Both the position numbers and the translations under genes were made by a program. A DNA stretch of 58,247 bases from Streptomyces iakyrus (GTDB taxonomy: Bacteria; Actinomycetota; Actinomycetes; Streptomycetales; Streptomycetaceae): contig NZ_JNXI01000032.1 of assembly GCF_000717055.1 (NCBI RefSeq), positions 1 through 58,247 of the forward strand. Reading direction: 5' to 3'. Numbering within the stretch: position 1 is the stretch's first letter; every line of letters starts with the position of its first letter. Shown piece after piece: positions 17,901 through 25,496 of this stretch. Below the pieces are notes generated by a model. The model saw only the letters and a list, made by a program, of their open reading frames with translations, was not told where the DNA came from and did no database searches.

Positions 17901-18671
17901 ATGGCTCGCCATGACATGTACGGCATGCGAGGGCGATGGTCCGGCGCGGTGACTGTCGAGCCGGGACGGCTGACGTTCAGCGGCGCCATCGGCTCGTCGG
18001 CCCCGCACGCCCATGCGTGCGTGCAGGTCCTGGAGGTCACGGCGGGCGAGGTGGTGCTGTCCGACGCCTACGGCGGTGAGGTGACAACCCGCGGCCGGGC
18101 GGTCATCCCGGCAGGGGTCCGGCACGAGGTTCGGGCGTCACCCGGTGCCAGGGGCGTGTCGGCCTATGTGGACCCGGCCGCGCCTGCCGGCCGCGCGCTC
18201 GCGGCACAGTTGGCCGCGGGGGACTGTGCTGCTGATCGCGTGGCCGGCTGGGTCGCCTTCGCTGCTCCCGGCGAACAACGGGACGTGGAGGCTCCCTTGC
18301 ACCCCCGCCTCGACCGGGCTCTACGCCTCGGTGTGCAGCGGGCGGGCGGACCGCCGGAGCTGTCCGAGCTGGCCGCAGCGGTGGGGATCTCCCCGAGCAG
18401 ACTCGGGCACCTGTTCGCCGACCAGCTTGGTATCGCCTACCCGGCCTGGCGACGATGGATGTGCCTGCGCCGGGCCGTCGAGGCCGTACGAGCCGGGGCC
18501 ACGCTGACCGACGCCGCCCATGACGCGGGGTTCGCCGACAGTTCCCACTTGTCGCGGACCTGCCGCGCGATGTTCGGTCTCACCCCTACCGAGGCGGTGC
18601 GGGCGGCCGGCTGGCGCAACGGGAGCAGCGGATCTGTTCAAGCCAACGGCGGGGGCGCCGGCCGACTCTGA
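17901..18671 (+). CDS. AraC family transcriptional regulator
   Basis: 256 residues. The N-terminal 100 are cupin-like (APHAHACVQVLEVTAGEV, then RAVIPAGVRHEV), a likely ligand pocket. The C-terminal part has two helix-turn-helix motifs: LSELAAAVGISPSRLGHLFADQLG and LTDAAHDAGFADSSHLSRTCRAMFG, the usual AraC signature. The MMPL transporter starts five bases after its stop, so the regulator probably controls that exporter. GGAGG upstream supports ATG 17901. Confidence 0.9.
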   Translation: MARHDMYGMRGRWSGAVTVEPGRLTFSGAIGSSAPHAHACVQVLEVTAGEVVLSDAYGGEVTTRGRAVIPAGVRHEVRASPGARGVSAYVDPAAPAGRALAAQLAAGDCAADRVAGWVAFAAPGEQRDVEAPLHPRLDRALRLGVQRAGGPPELSELAAAVGISPSRLGHLFADQLGIAYPAWRRWMCLRRAVEAVRAGATLTDAAHDAGFADSSHLSRTCRAMFGLTPTEAVRAAGWRNGSSGSVQANGGGAGRL

Positions 18672-18675
18672 GGGC

Positions 18676-20967
18676 ATGTCCGACCACGAGACCCAGACAC
18701 CCCCGCCTTCCACCGCCGGTACGCAGCCGAGTCCGGCAGCGCCCGAAGCGGGCGCACCCGCACCCGACGGTGCGCTGGCCCGGTGGGGCCGCTTCTGCGC
18801 ACGCCACCGGATCGCCGTCCTCGTCCTGGCCTTGGCCGCGACCGTCCTGGCGGGCGTGCTCGGCGCGGGCGCCGGGGACCGGATGGGCTCCGGTGGGCTG
18901 ACCGACCCTGACACGCCGTCGGCACAGGCGCAGCGGATCCTGGAGAGCCGGTTCGACGCCGGCGATCCGCAACTGGTCCTCTTGGCGGAGGCTTCCGGGT
19001 CGGTCGACGAGCCGGGAGCAGTCTCGGCGGGCACCGCGCTGACCGACCGGGTCCGTGGCATCGCGGGCGTCCGGGGCGTGGATTCGTACTGGTCTGAGGG
19101 CCGTCCGGAGTCGCTGCGCTCCGAGGACGGCCGGATCGGTCTGCTCCTGCTGCGTCTGGACGGTGACGAGGACGCTTCCGAGGCGGTGGCCGCCCGCGTG
19201 GTCGACCAGGTCGGCGGCAAGCGGGACGGCCTGACCGTGCGCGTCACAGGCGCGGCCCAGCTCGACCGTGAGATCGACGCGCAGGCCGAGAAGGACCTCA
19301 CCCGCGCCGAACTGCTCACCGCGCCGCTGACATTGCTGATCCTTGTGCTGGTCTTCGGCTCGGCGGTCGCCGCCGGGCTGCCGCTGCTGGCCGGCATCGT
19401 GGCGATCGTCGGAACCCTCGCCGTGTTGCGGGCCATCACCGCGATGACCGACGTGTCGGTGTTCTCCCTCAATCTCACCACGGCCCTCGGACTGGGCCTG
19501 GCGATCGACTACAGCCTGTTTCTGATCACCCGTCACCGGGAGGAGCTGCGTGCCGGGCGGAAAGTGCATGACGCGATCGCGGTGGCGATGCACACCGCGG
19601 GCCGCACCGTGCTGTTCTCCGCCATCACCGTCGCGCTGGCACTCACCGCACTGCTCGTGTTCCCCGGCTACTTCCTGCCCTCGTTCGCCTACGCCGGTAT
19701 CGCCGTTGCCCTGCTGACCGCCGCCGTCACGCTGGTGGTTCTGCCGGCGCTGCTGGCACTCGCCGGGCATCGCATCAACTCCCTGGACCTGCGCGGTCTG
19801 CTCCGTGGGCGCCGCACGGCCGCCGCACGGGGCAGCGCGCGGGAGGGGGCGGGGGCCTGGCGTCGGCTCGCGCTGGCGGTCATGCGCCGTTCTGTTCTCT
19901 TCACGCTCGTGACCGTGACACTGCTCGCCGGTCTGGCGACGCCGTTCGTCGGCGTCGAGTTCGGCATCAACGACCACCGCACGCTTCCCCAGGCGTCCGC
20001 CGGCTATCAGGCGTCGGAGCAGCTGCGGACCCGGTTCGACTCACGGGAGACCACCGCCACCCCGATCGTCCTCGACGGCCGTGTGAACGACGCCGCGCTC
20101 AGCGAATACGCCGCCACCGTCTCCCGACTGCCGCACGTCAGCCGTGTCGACACCGCACTCGGCAGCTACATAAGCGGGAAGCTCGCCGCCCCGCCGTCGG
20201 ACGCCTCAGCACGGTTCCGCGCCGAGGACCGTTCGGCGTGGCTGTCAGCCGTCACCGATGTGGAGCCGATCTCGGCCGACGGCACCGCACTCGTCGAGCG
20301 CGTCCGCGACCTCGACTCACCCGCCCCTGTTCTGGTCGGGGGCGACTCCGCCACGCTGGTCGACACCCGCGACGCGATCGGTGAACGGCTGCCGTGGGCG
20401 GCGCTGATCGTCGCCGTGGCGACCGCGCTGCTGCTGTTCGCCCTCACCGGTTCGGTACTGATCCCCCTGCAGGCGATCGCGCTCTCCCTGATCAGCCTCA
20501 CTGCGGCCTTCGGCGCCATGGTGTACGTCTTCCAGGATGGGCACCTGCGCGGCCTGATCGGCGACTTCACCACGACCGGATGGGTCGACGTGACCGCGCC
20601 AGTGCTGATGTTCTGCATCGCCTACGGCCTCGCCATGGACTACCAGGTATTCCTCCTCTCCCGTATCAAGGAGGAGTACGACCACAGCAGCGACAACACC
20701 GCAGCCGTAGCCGCCGGTCTAGAGCGCACCGGCCGCCTCGTCACCGCCGCCGCCGTACTCATCGCGGTCGTACTCGGCGCCCTGGCCATCTCCGGGATCA
20801 CATACCTGAAGATGCTCGGCGTCGGGCTGACCCTGGCCGTGCTGGTGGACGCGTTCATCGTCCGCACCCTGCTGATGCCGGCCCTGATGCGGCTGTTCGG
20901 AAGCGCCAACTGGTGGGCACCGGGCCGGCTGCACCGCCTGCACGACCGGCTGGGCCTGCGTCACTGA
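18676..20967 (+). CDS. MMPL/RND family exporter
   Basis: 763 residues with the two-fold MMPL arrangement: TM1, a large external loop, five or six helices, a cytoplasmic link, then the same again (second half starts near VMRRSVLFTLVTVTLL). The proton-relay type motif GLGLAIDYSLFLITRHREEL occurs in the first half and its echo YGLAMDYQVFLLSRIKEEY in the second, both with the key Asp-Tyr pair. Such proteins export lipids, siderophores or drugs. Cotranscription with an AraC regulator suggests inducible export of a small molecule. Confidence 0.9.
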   Translation: MSDHETQTPPPSTAGTQPSPAAPEAGAPAPDGALARWGRFCARHRIAVLVLALAATVLAGVLGAGAGDRMGSGGLTDPDTPSAQAQRILESRFDAGDPQLVLLAEASGSVDEPGAVSAGTALTDRVRGIAGVRGVDSYWSEGRPESLRSEDGRIGLLLLRLDGDEDASEAVAARVVDQVGGKRDGLTVRVTGAAQLDREIDAQAEKDLTRAELLTAPLTLLILVLVFGSAVAAGLPLLAGIVAIVGTLAVLRAITAMTDVSVFSLNLTTALGLGLAIDYSLFLITRHREELRAGRKVHDAIAVAMHTAGRTVLFSAITVALALTALLVFPGYFLPSFAYAGIAVALLTAAVTLVVLPALLALAGHRINSLDLRGLLRGRRTAAARGSAREGAGAWRRLALAVMRRSVLFTLVTVTLLAGLATPFVGVEFGINDHRTLPQASAGYQASEQLRTRFDSRETTATPIVLDGRVNDAALSEYAATVSRLPHVSRVDTALGSYISGKLAAPPSDASARFRAEDRSAWLSAVTDVEPISADGTALVERVRDLDSPAPVLVGGDSATLVDTRDAIGERLPWAALIVAVATALLLFALTGSVLIPLQAIALSLISLTAAFGAMVYVFQDGHLRGLIGDFTTTGWVDVTAPVLMFCIAYGLAMDYQVFLLSRIKEEYDHSSDNTAAVAAGLERTGRLVTAAAVLIAVVLGALAISGITYLKMLGVGLTLAVLVDAFIVRTLLMPALMRLFGSANWWAPGRLHRLHDRLGLRH

Positions 20968-21136
20968 ACCCGTAGCCGTGTCCGGTCGCATTACCTTCGT
21001 CACTGTTTCGCCTGGGCTGCCTACAGCGGCACCGACAGCCCGGGCCTCCATCCGGTGACGCAGGCAGCGAGCGCCGCGACGGCCCGGCAGCTGGGGGACA
21101 GCGGCGGGCCGTCGCGGCCGTAGGGGGAGGTGGTGC
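20968..21136. other. Short intergenic region, convergent genes
   Basis: The 169 bp separate the MMPL gene from a convergent small gene. No gene is seen; no strong terminator hairpin is evident. Confidence 0.4.
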
Positions 21137-21379
21137 TCAGCGCGCCTCACCCTTCCGGAGCCGGTCGCCGGGGGTCGGCTCGGCCGTGCCGGAGCGCAGG
21201 TCGAGTTCGTGGTGCAGGAGCTGGACCTCCTCGCGCAGCCGCTTGATCTCCGCGTCCGTGCGCATGGGGCGCATGCAGAGGACGTAGGTCAGTGCGAAGG
21301 CCGCCGCCGTGGCGAGCAGCGGCAGGACGTAGGCGGTCACGGCGTGCGCTCCCGCGGTCATCCCCCAGCCGGACTTCAT
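21137..21379 (-). CDS. Small single-pass membrane protein with coiled-coil tail
   Basis: 80 residues from ATG 21379. One hydrophobic helix (YVLPLLATAAAFALTYVL) is followed by a charged helical stretch, AEIKRLREEVQLLHHELDL, that should form a coiled coil on the cytosolic side. I do not recognise the family. It resembles the small anchored proteins often found next to metal transporters, but no ligand residues are obvious. A longer GTG-initiated reading exists but adds an unlikely Arg-rich head. Confidence 0.65.
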   Translation of the reverse strand: MKSGWGMTAGAHAVTAYVLPLLATAAAFALTYVLCMRPMRTDAEIKRLREEVQLLHHELDLRSGTAEPTPGDRLRKGEAR

Positions 21380-21700
21380 CGCCGCCACTCTCGTCGTCGC
21401 CGACCGGCGAACTCGTCTGCCGGAAGCGAAATCGGAGACTCGCGCACGGGTTCCTGACTGATCCCCTCCAGGAATCCGCGAACCCGCGCGCCTGGCCGTG
21501 CTCGGCCTTGAACATCGGTACAGCGGTTGTAGGCGAGAACGATCCAGGTCGGCTGGCACAGTCACCGGGCGGTCGCACCGGGGTTCTCAGGGAGATCGTC
21601 GATCACAGGTGAGGGGCGGCTACCGCCGCCGCGTGCAGGTGGAATTCATGGCTGATGAGCAGGCCCAGGCGCATGGGAAGCTCGCCGAGGAGCCAGCCGA
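21380..21700. other. Non-coding or decayed DNA left of the IS21 remnant
   Basis: No gene is supported. The stretch joins the small membrane gene to a transposase remnant. A short open run just before 21704 (MADEQAQAHGKLAEEPAE) is too short to judge. Confidence 0.35.
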
Positions 21701-21870
21701 GTGACACCCAGCCGATGCCTCGCGGCGATCCATCGGGACTCCCGCATGGAGGGGTTGTCGGTACGCGCTCTCGCGCGCAAGTACGGCATTAATCGGCGCA
21801 CTGTCCGGGAAGCCTTGGTCTCCGCGTGGCCCGCGCCACGGAAGAAGCCGCCACCCCGGCGGTCGCCAGG
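21701..21870 (+). pseudogene. IS21-family transposase (IstA) N-terminal remnant
   Basis: The segment encodes LAAIHRDSRMEGLSVRALA followed by RKYGINRRTVREALVSAW and PAPRKKPPPR. This is the N-terminal helix-turn-helix region of actinobacterial IS21-type IstA proteins. After about 50 codons the match ends abruptly and no DDE domain or IstB partner follows, so this is a scar of an old insertion, not a working element. Confidence 0.75.
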
Positions 21871-21884
21871 CAGCCGACCAGGCC

Positions 21885-22110
21885 ATGTCCTTGATCAAGG
21901 GCCGCACCCGCCGCGGCGAGCTGGGGAAGATCACCAGCGAGGAGAACCGTCTGGAGGAACGCCTCGCCGAGCTGCGCGCTCGCAGGAGCACGCCACATCC
22001 CGAGCCCGCCGACGGCAAGCGCAGGCGCCATGAGTGGGACTACGAGCCCAGCGTGGGTCCACGCGTGGGCCCGCGAGAACGGCTACGAGTCAGTGGCTAT
22101 GGGACGTATG
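21885..22110 (+). pseudogene. Lsr2-like C-terminal domain remnant, frameshifted
   Basis: One frame (21885-22052) reads a helical, charged segment ITSEENRLEERLAELRARR and then HEWDYEPS. A second frame (22051-22110) continues as AWVHAWARENGYESVAMGRM, close to the AT-hook-like DNA-binding tail of Lsr2 (consensus RAWARENGYEVSDRGRI). The two parts need a frame change to join, and the C-terminal end runs under the antisense membrane-protein gene. It looks like the relic of an Lsr2-type nucleoid protein. Confidence 0.4.
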
Positions 22111-22815
22111 ACCATCCTCTGCCGGCTCGGCGGGGGCTTCGGCCGGCCGGTCCTGCTCAGCGGGAGCCTGGTCCTGCTCTGCGGAGGGCTGGTCCTGCTC
22201 TGCGGAGGGCTGGTCCTGCTCTGCGGAGGGCTGGTCCTGCTCTGCGGGGGTCTGGGTCGTGGAGCCGTGATCGTGGCTGTGACCGTCGGAGCTGATGGTG
22301 CCGGCGAGGGCGGTCATGCCCAGCCAGGTGAGGGCCGAGAGGACGACGACACCGGCCGCGAACGGGCTGACGAGGTGCCGCCAGCGGCCCTTGGAGTCTT
22401 TGGCGACGAACGCGACGTACGACATGAGCAGGCCGATGGGGGTCATCCAGGCGCTGCGCTCGGGGAACTGCTCGAAGTGCTGGATGCCGCCGCCGACCAG
22501 GCCGACGCCGAAGGACAGCAGCAGGGAGAACGCCACCAGCGAGACTGCCTGGCTCAGCGCCGGACGCTCATCGGCCAGCACGAACTCGTTGACGATGGTG
22601 CCGAGGAGGAACACGAAGGCGCCGACGACGCAGATGATCGTGTACAGCGACGGATCGATCGGGTAGTGGACGACGGCGCCGGCGATCAGGGCGGCGCCCA
22701 TGAAGTAGAGCATCTGGCCGCTGTAGCGAGCCGGGAGCGACTTCTTGTCGAAGGCGGGGCGGCGATGTCTCGAGGGGGGAGTCTGGTGGCGCTCGGGCTG
22801 GAGAACGGTGGTCAC
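22090..22815 (-). CDS. Multi-pass membrane protein with His/acid-rich repeat tail (paralogue A)
   Basis: 241 residues of unknown family. Four or five hydrophobic helices follow a basic N-terminus. Strings shared with the protein at 36506 are GAVVHYPIDPSLYT, the NEF segment of TIVNEFVLADERPAL, SLLLSFGVGL, and QHFEQFPERS. The tail carries DGHSHDHG, then six copies of a heptad like AEQDQPS, then DGHTSHSH. His and acidic residues suggest metal binding, but this is inference. The GTG start at 22815 lies 86 bp after the frameshifted small secreted protein on the same strand, repeating the gene order seen at 36-37 kb. Confidence 0.8.
   Translation of the reverse strand: MTTVLQPERHQTPPSRHRRPAFDKKSLPARYSGQMLYFMGAALIAGAVVHYPIDPSLYTIICVVGAFVFLLGTIVNEFVLADERPALSQAVSLVAFSLLLSFGVGLVGGGIQHFEQFPERSAWMTPIGLLMSYVAFVAKDSKGRWRHLVSPFAAGVVVLSALTWLGMTALAGTISSDGHSHDHGSTTQTPAEQDQPSAEQDQPSAEQDQPSAEQDQAPAEQDRPAEAPAEPAEDGHTSHSH
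22149..22250. repeat. 21-bp tandem repeats encoding AEQDQPS heptads
   Basis: A 21-bp unit (GTCCTGCTCTGCGGAGGGCT plus one G, plus strand) is repeated almost exactly four times, with a variant copy on each side. It encodes the heptads in the tail of paralogue A. Near-identity at DNA level implies recent slippage, so copy number may differ between strains. Confidence 0.85.
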
Positions 22816-22901
22816 GCGGGTACGGCCTTTCAGATCTTGGTGTGCGAGAGCAGGCAGAAGCGCGCCGACACCAGTGGTGCGGCGTCACGCTGGTGCAGCT
22901 C

Positions 22902-23338
22902 TCAGCAGCGCAGGATCGAAAGTCGGTGTAGGCACGGTGGATCGCCGGTGCGGCTGATCCAGCGGTGCGCGGGTCGTGCCCATCGGCGAAGCACGCAGAG
23001 GACGCGGTTGGAGATCCCGCGCCTGAGGGCGAACGCGAGCGTGCGGCGACAAAGCCAAGCAGCGCCAGGCAGCTGTCTCCGCCTCCGCCGTGGTCGCAGG
23101 GGGATTCGTCGTCCCGGCCGTCCGGTGTTTTGGTGGCTTCACCGGGAGCGACGGCAGTGTGGGCGTGCTGAGTCTTGTCCCCGGCGTCAGTGAGGGGCAT
23201 CGCGGCGGCGTGGCAGCTGTGGGCATGGTGATGTGTGGTCAGGGCGTGCATCGCGAATACGGCAAGCACCACCGCGAAGAGCGTTGCCATCAGCAACGCT
23301 CCCGTGCGGTGGCCGCGACGGACCTGGCCTGAAATCAC
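22902..23338 (-). pseudogene. Small His-rich secreted protein, apparently frameshifted
   Basis: The N-terminal frame from GTG 23338 gives a signal/anchor (GALLMATLFAVVLAVFAMHAL), a His-rich patch HHHAHSCHAA, and CLALLGFVAA. After about 23060 the likely continuation lies in another frame: LAFALRRGISNRVLCVL, then RTGDPPCLHRLSILRC and a stop at 22902. That ending matches the L-R-C/L-R-I ends of its relatives at 36.3, 38.1 and 44.3 kb. The total length is not a multiple of three, so one indel separates the parts; decay or a sequencing error are both possible. ATG 23290 with GGGAG upstream is an alternative start. Confidence 0.65.
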
Positions 23339-23863
23339 GCTTCAGGACCATAGGCGGGCTTGGTGGCGAAATTGCCAGCCGGAGGCGTCCCCACCCCGTG
23401 ATGGGAGGAAGATCACATCAGGCGTGGATGCGTCTGCGCGGCGTCACCGCGTGGCTGCACCGCGCTGGCTGGCCCCGCGGCTCGGAGCCGGGTGGCGATC
23501 GTCTTCGAGGGCGGCGGCGGTCGAGACGACCAGCCCACCGAGAGGGAAGCCGATACCGACTTCGGCTTGCCAGGGTGACGTCGGGGCGTCGAGGGCGAGG
23601 CCCGTTCCTGCTATGAAGCCGTCGAGGGTGTCGGGGCCGGCACTGAAGGCGTTTGAGCCGATTGCGCACCCAGAGTTTCGAGCCGGTCGAGGGCCGTGAC
23701 GGCGAGGTTGGCCAGGCTGCGCTTGACGTGGGCCATATTCTCTCATCGGCGCTCAGCCACGTGGAGAAGAGCCTGCTCGGCACCGTCGACCGAGCGGACG
23801 GCATGAAGCAGCTCACCCTCGGCGGCTGGCCGCTGTACCAAGCGCGGGGGCGCCGGCGCATCG
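23339..23863. pseudogene. Gene-poor stretch with a lipoprotein-repeat (PF03640-like) remnant
   Basis: No intact gene is supported. On the plus strand at 23773-23841 the frame reads LLGTVDRADGMKQLTLGGWP then LYQ, the core of the secreted/lipoprotein repeat in which GTVKRADG...GGWPLY is typical. The sequence around it does not continue the domain, so this is a fragment. The rest shows no structure I can name. Confidence 0.5.
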
Positions 23864-24418
23864 TCAGACGCCCGCCGGATCCTCCTGGACGACCGGCCGC
23901 TGCGGCGCCCGTGACTGGTGCTGCCTGCGCCAGCCGTAACGGGTCAGCCCCTTCGGTTTGTACACCGACAGCGTCACGGCGACGAGCAGCACGAGGAGGG
24001 CCGCGGCAGCGTCGGCCAGCAGCTGGATCCTCATCCCTACCAGGTCATCACTCGAAAGCGTGGCCCGGGCCGCGGCGTCGGCGACATGGCCGACCACCTG
24101 CATGTGTACGAGCAGCAGAGCGGTCGCGACCACGTTGATCAGCAGCTTGATGACGACCCAGTAGTGACGGAACAGACCCCAGGTCGTCCCCAGGGCTTGG
24201 ACGAGCCCGGTGAACAGCGAGGCGAGGCTGAGGGGAACCAGCGCGAACCAGCCGGTCAGTTCCATCGCCAGGTAGGCACCGCGCACCCTCTGGGGGTCCT
24301 GGCCGGCAAGACCCACGGCAGCGAGGACGACGAACACGACGACAGCTCCGAGCCAGCCGACCGAGGAGGTGACGTGTGCGGTGAGGGTGAGCTTGCGGAG
24401 GCGGGGGTTCATGGCCAT
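23864..24418 (-). CDS. DUF2269-like integral membrane protein
   Basis: 184 residues with four or five helices. The start RKLTLTAHVTSSVGWLGAVV, the middle LFTGLVQALGTTWGLFRHYW, and VVIKLLINVVATALLLVHM are typical of the DUF2269-type family, whose function is unknown. Conserved His residues in the helices (AHVTSS, FRHYW, LVHM) could bind haem or metal; that is speculation. The gene is next to a 55-aa membrane peptide on the same strand and probably shares its TetR-controlled promoter. Confidence 0.75.
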   Translation of the reverse strand: MAMNPRLRKLTLTAHVTSSVGWLGAVVVFVVLAAVGLAGQDPQRVRGAYLAMELTGWFALVPLSLASLFTGLVQALGTTWGLFRHYWVVIKLLINVVATALLLVHMQVVGHVADAAARATLSSDDLVGMRIQLLADAAAALLVLLVAVTLSVYKPKGLTRYGWRRQHQSRAPQRPVVQEDPAGV

Positions 24419-24423
24419 GGCGA

Positions 24424-24591
24424 TCAGTGACCGCCCATCCCGCCACCGACCGCGTGCATGAGCACGAACGCCACCAGCAGCGCGGATCCGGCGGCGATAC
24501 CGAAGACCTTCACCCAGCGGGGCATGCCGGGATGCGCCGTGGGGCCTTGCGTGTGGTCGGCGGCTTCGGTACGGGAGGGCGAGTCAGCCAT
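24424..24591 (-). CDS. Small membrane peptide ending in a Gly/Met/His tail
   Basis: 55 residues from ATG 24591: a polar head with HTQGPTAHPGMPRW, one helix (VKVFGIAAGSALLVAFVLM), and the tail HAVGGGMGGH. Met and His in the tail suggest metal contact. The stop lies five bases before the DUF2269-like gene, so the two are cotranscribed. It diverges from the TetR regulator. Confidence 0.65.
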   Translation of the reverse strand: MADSPSRTEAADHTQGPTAHPGMPRWVKVFGIAAGSALLVAFVLMHAVGGGMGGH

Positions 24592-24636
24592 GTGTGCGTC
24601 CTTGGGTGCTCGATTGCCGGACGGTCGACACCCGCA

Positions 24637-24664
24637 CTTTACGAGACACTCTGTCCATGGTGTC
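24637..24664. promoter_or_regulatory. Probable TetR operator between divergent genes
   Basis: CTTTACGAGACACTCTGTC (24637-24655) and GACAC...GTGTC (24645-24649 with 24660-24664) form overlapping inverted repeats between the membrane peptide gene and the TetR gene. The first block is nearly identical to CTTTATCGAGACACTATGTC at 35701, in front of a methyltransferase gene, so one regulator may bind both. Confidence 0.6.
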
Positions 24665-24705
24665 AACCAGGGTGTATCAACATCGCCGCCGCGTACACTG
24701 ACGCC

Positions 24706-25356
24706 GTGCCCAAGCTGTGGAACGAGACGATCGAGGCGCACCGCCGCGCGGTGCGCGACGCGATTCTGAACACCACGGCGGAGCTGGCCGCCGAGCGCGG
24801 CGTGCGGTCGGTGACGATGTCGCAGATCGCCGAACAGGCGGGCATCGGCCGGGCCACGCTCTACAAGTACTTCCCGGACGTCGAGGCGATCCTGCTCGCC
24901 TGGCACGACCGCCAGATCACCGAGCACCTGGCCCAGCTGGCAGAGGTCCGGGACCAGGCCGATGGGCCCGGCGAGCAGCTCGAGGTGGTTCTGAGGGCGT
25001 TCGCCCACATCTCGCGCCAGTCCCGCGGACACCACGGCACCGAGCTCGCGGCGTTCCTTCACCGGGACGAGCGGGTCGTCCGAGCACAGGAGCAGCTCCA
25101 CGGCATGATCCGGGATCTGCTGGCCGAGGGCGCGCAGGCCGGCGTCTTCCGTGCCGACGTCGCACCCGACGAGCTGGCGACGTACTGCCTTCACGCCCTG
25201 ACCGCCGCTGCCGCCCTGCCCTCCGAAGCGGCGGCGGACCGTCTCGTCACGGTGACCCTGTCCGGGCTGCGCGACGGTCACCCCATGCCGGAAGACCAGA
25301 AGCCGACGAGCGGGCACGCGCGCCACGGTCACCACTCAGGGCACTCAGCCCACTGA
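24706..25356 (+). CDS. TetR family regulator with His-rich tail
   Basis: 216 residues. The N-terminal helix-turn-helix VTMSQIAEQAGIGRATLYKY is classic TetR; the C-terminal domain is the ligand and dimer part. The tail PTSGHARHGHHSGHSAH is unusual for the family and could bind metal. GTG 24706 is chosen because the regulator domain begins there; the open frame upstream runs through the operator. It probably represses itself, the divergent DUF2269 pair, and perhaps the distant gene at 35635. Confidence 0.88.
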   Translation: MPKLWNETIEAHRRAVRDAILNTTAELAAERGVRSVTMSQIAEQAGIGRATLYKYFPDVEAILLAWHDRQITEHLAQLAEVRDQADGPGEQLEVVLRAFAHISRQSRGHHGTELAAFLHRDERVVRAQEQLHGMIRDLLAEGAQAGVFRADVAPDELATYCLHALTAAAALPSEAAADRLVTVTLSGLRDGHPMPEDQKPTSGHARHGHHSGHSAH

Positions 25357-25414
25357 GCTCACCCGCTCTTCTCCACGAGCCCGCATGGGTTGGGCAGCAG
25401 CGTCCTCGAAGTTA

Positions 25415-25431
25415 TTGCAATCTCTTTGCAG
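25415..25431. promoter_or_regulatory. Nur-type box upstream of the nickel permease
   Basis: TTGCAATCTCTTTGCAG has the form TTGCAA-N5-TTGCAG. The published consensus for the nickel-responsive Fur homologue Nur of Streptomyces is tTGCaa-N5-ttGCAA. The site lies 66 bp before the NiCoT start, which fits nickel repression of nickel uptake. Confidence 0.75.
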
Positions 25432-25436
25432 CTAAC

Positions 25437-25452
25437 TACTAAATTCCATAGA
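25437..25452 (+). promoter_or_regulatory. 16-bp recurrent motif, site 1 (weak right half)
   Basis: TACTAAATTCCATAGA keeps the TACTAA left half and spacing of the recurrent TACTAA-N3-ACTTAGC motif, with a degenerate right half. It lies 45 bp before the nickel permease start and six bases after the Nur-type box. Confidence 0.5.
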
Positions 25453-25496
25453 GAATGGTCTGCGACGTAAGCACGACTCGGATCAAGGACACCGCC

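Noticed and set aside
17466..18125. A 219-codon minus-strand frame before the AraC gene
   Set aside because: It overlaps the AraC coding region and has no domain or start signal.
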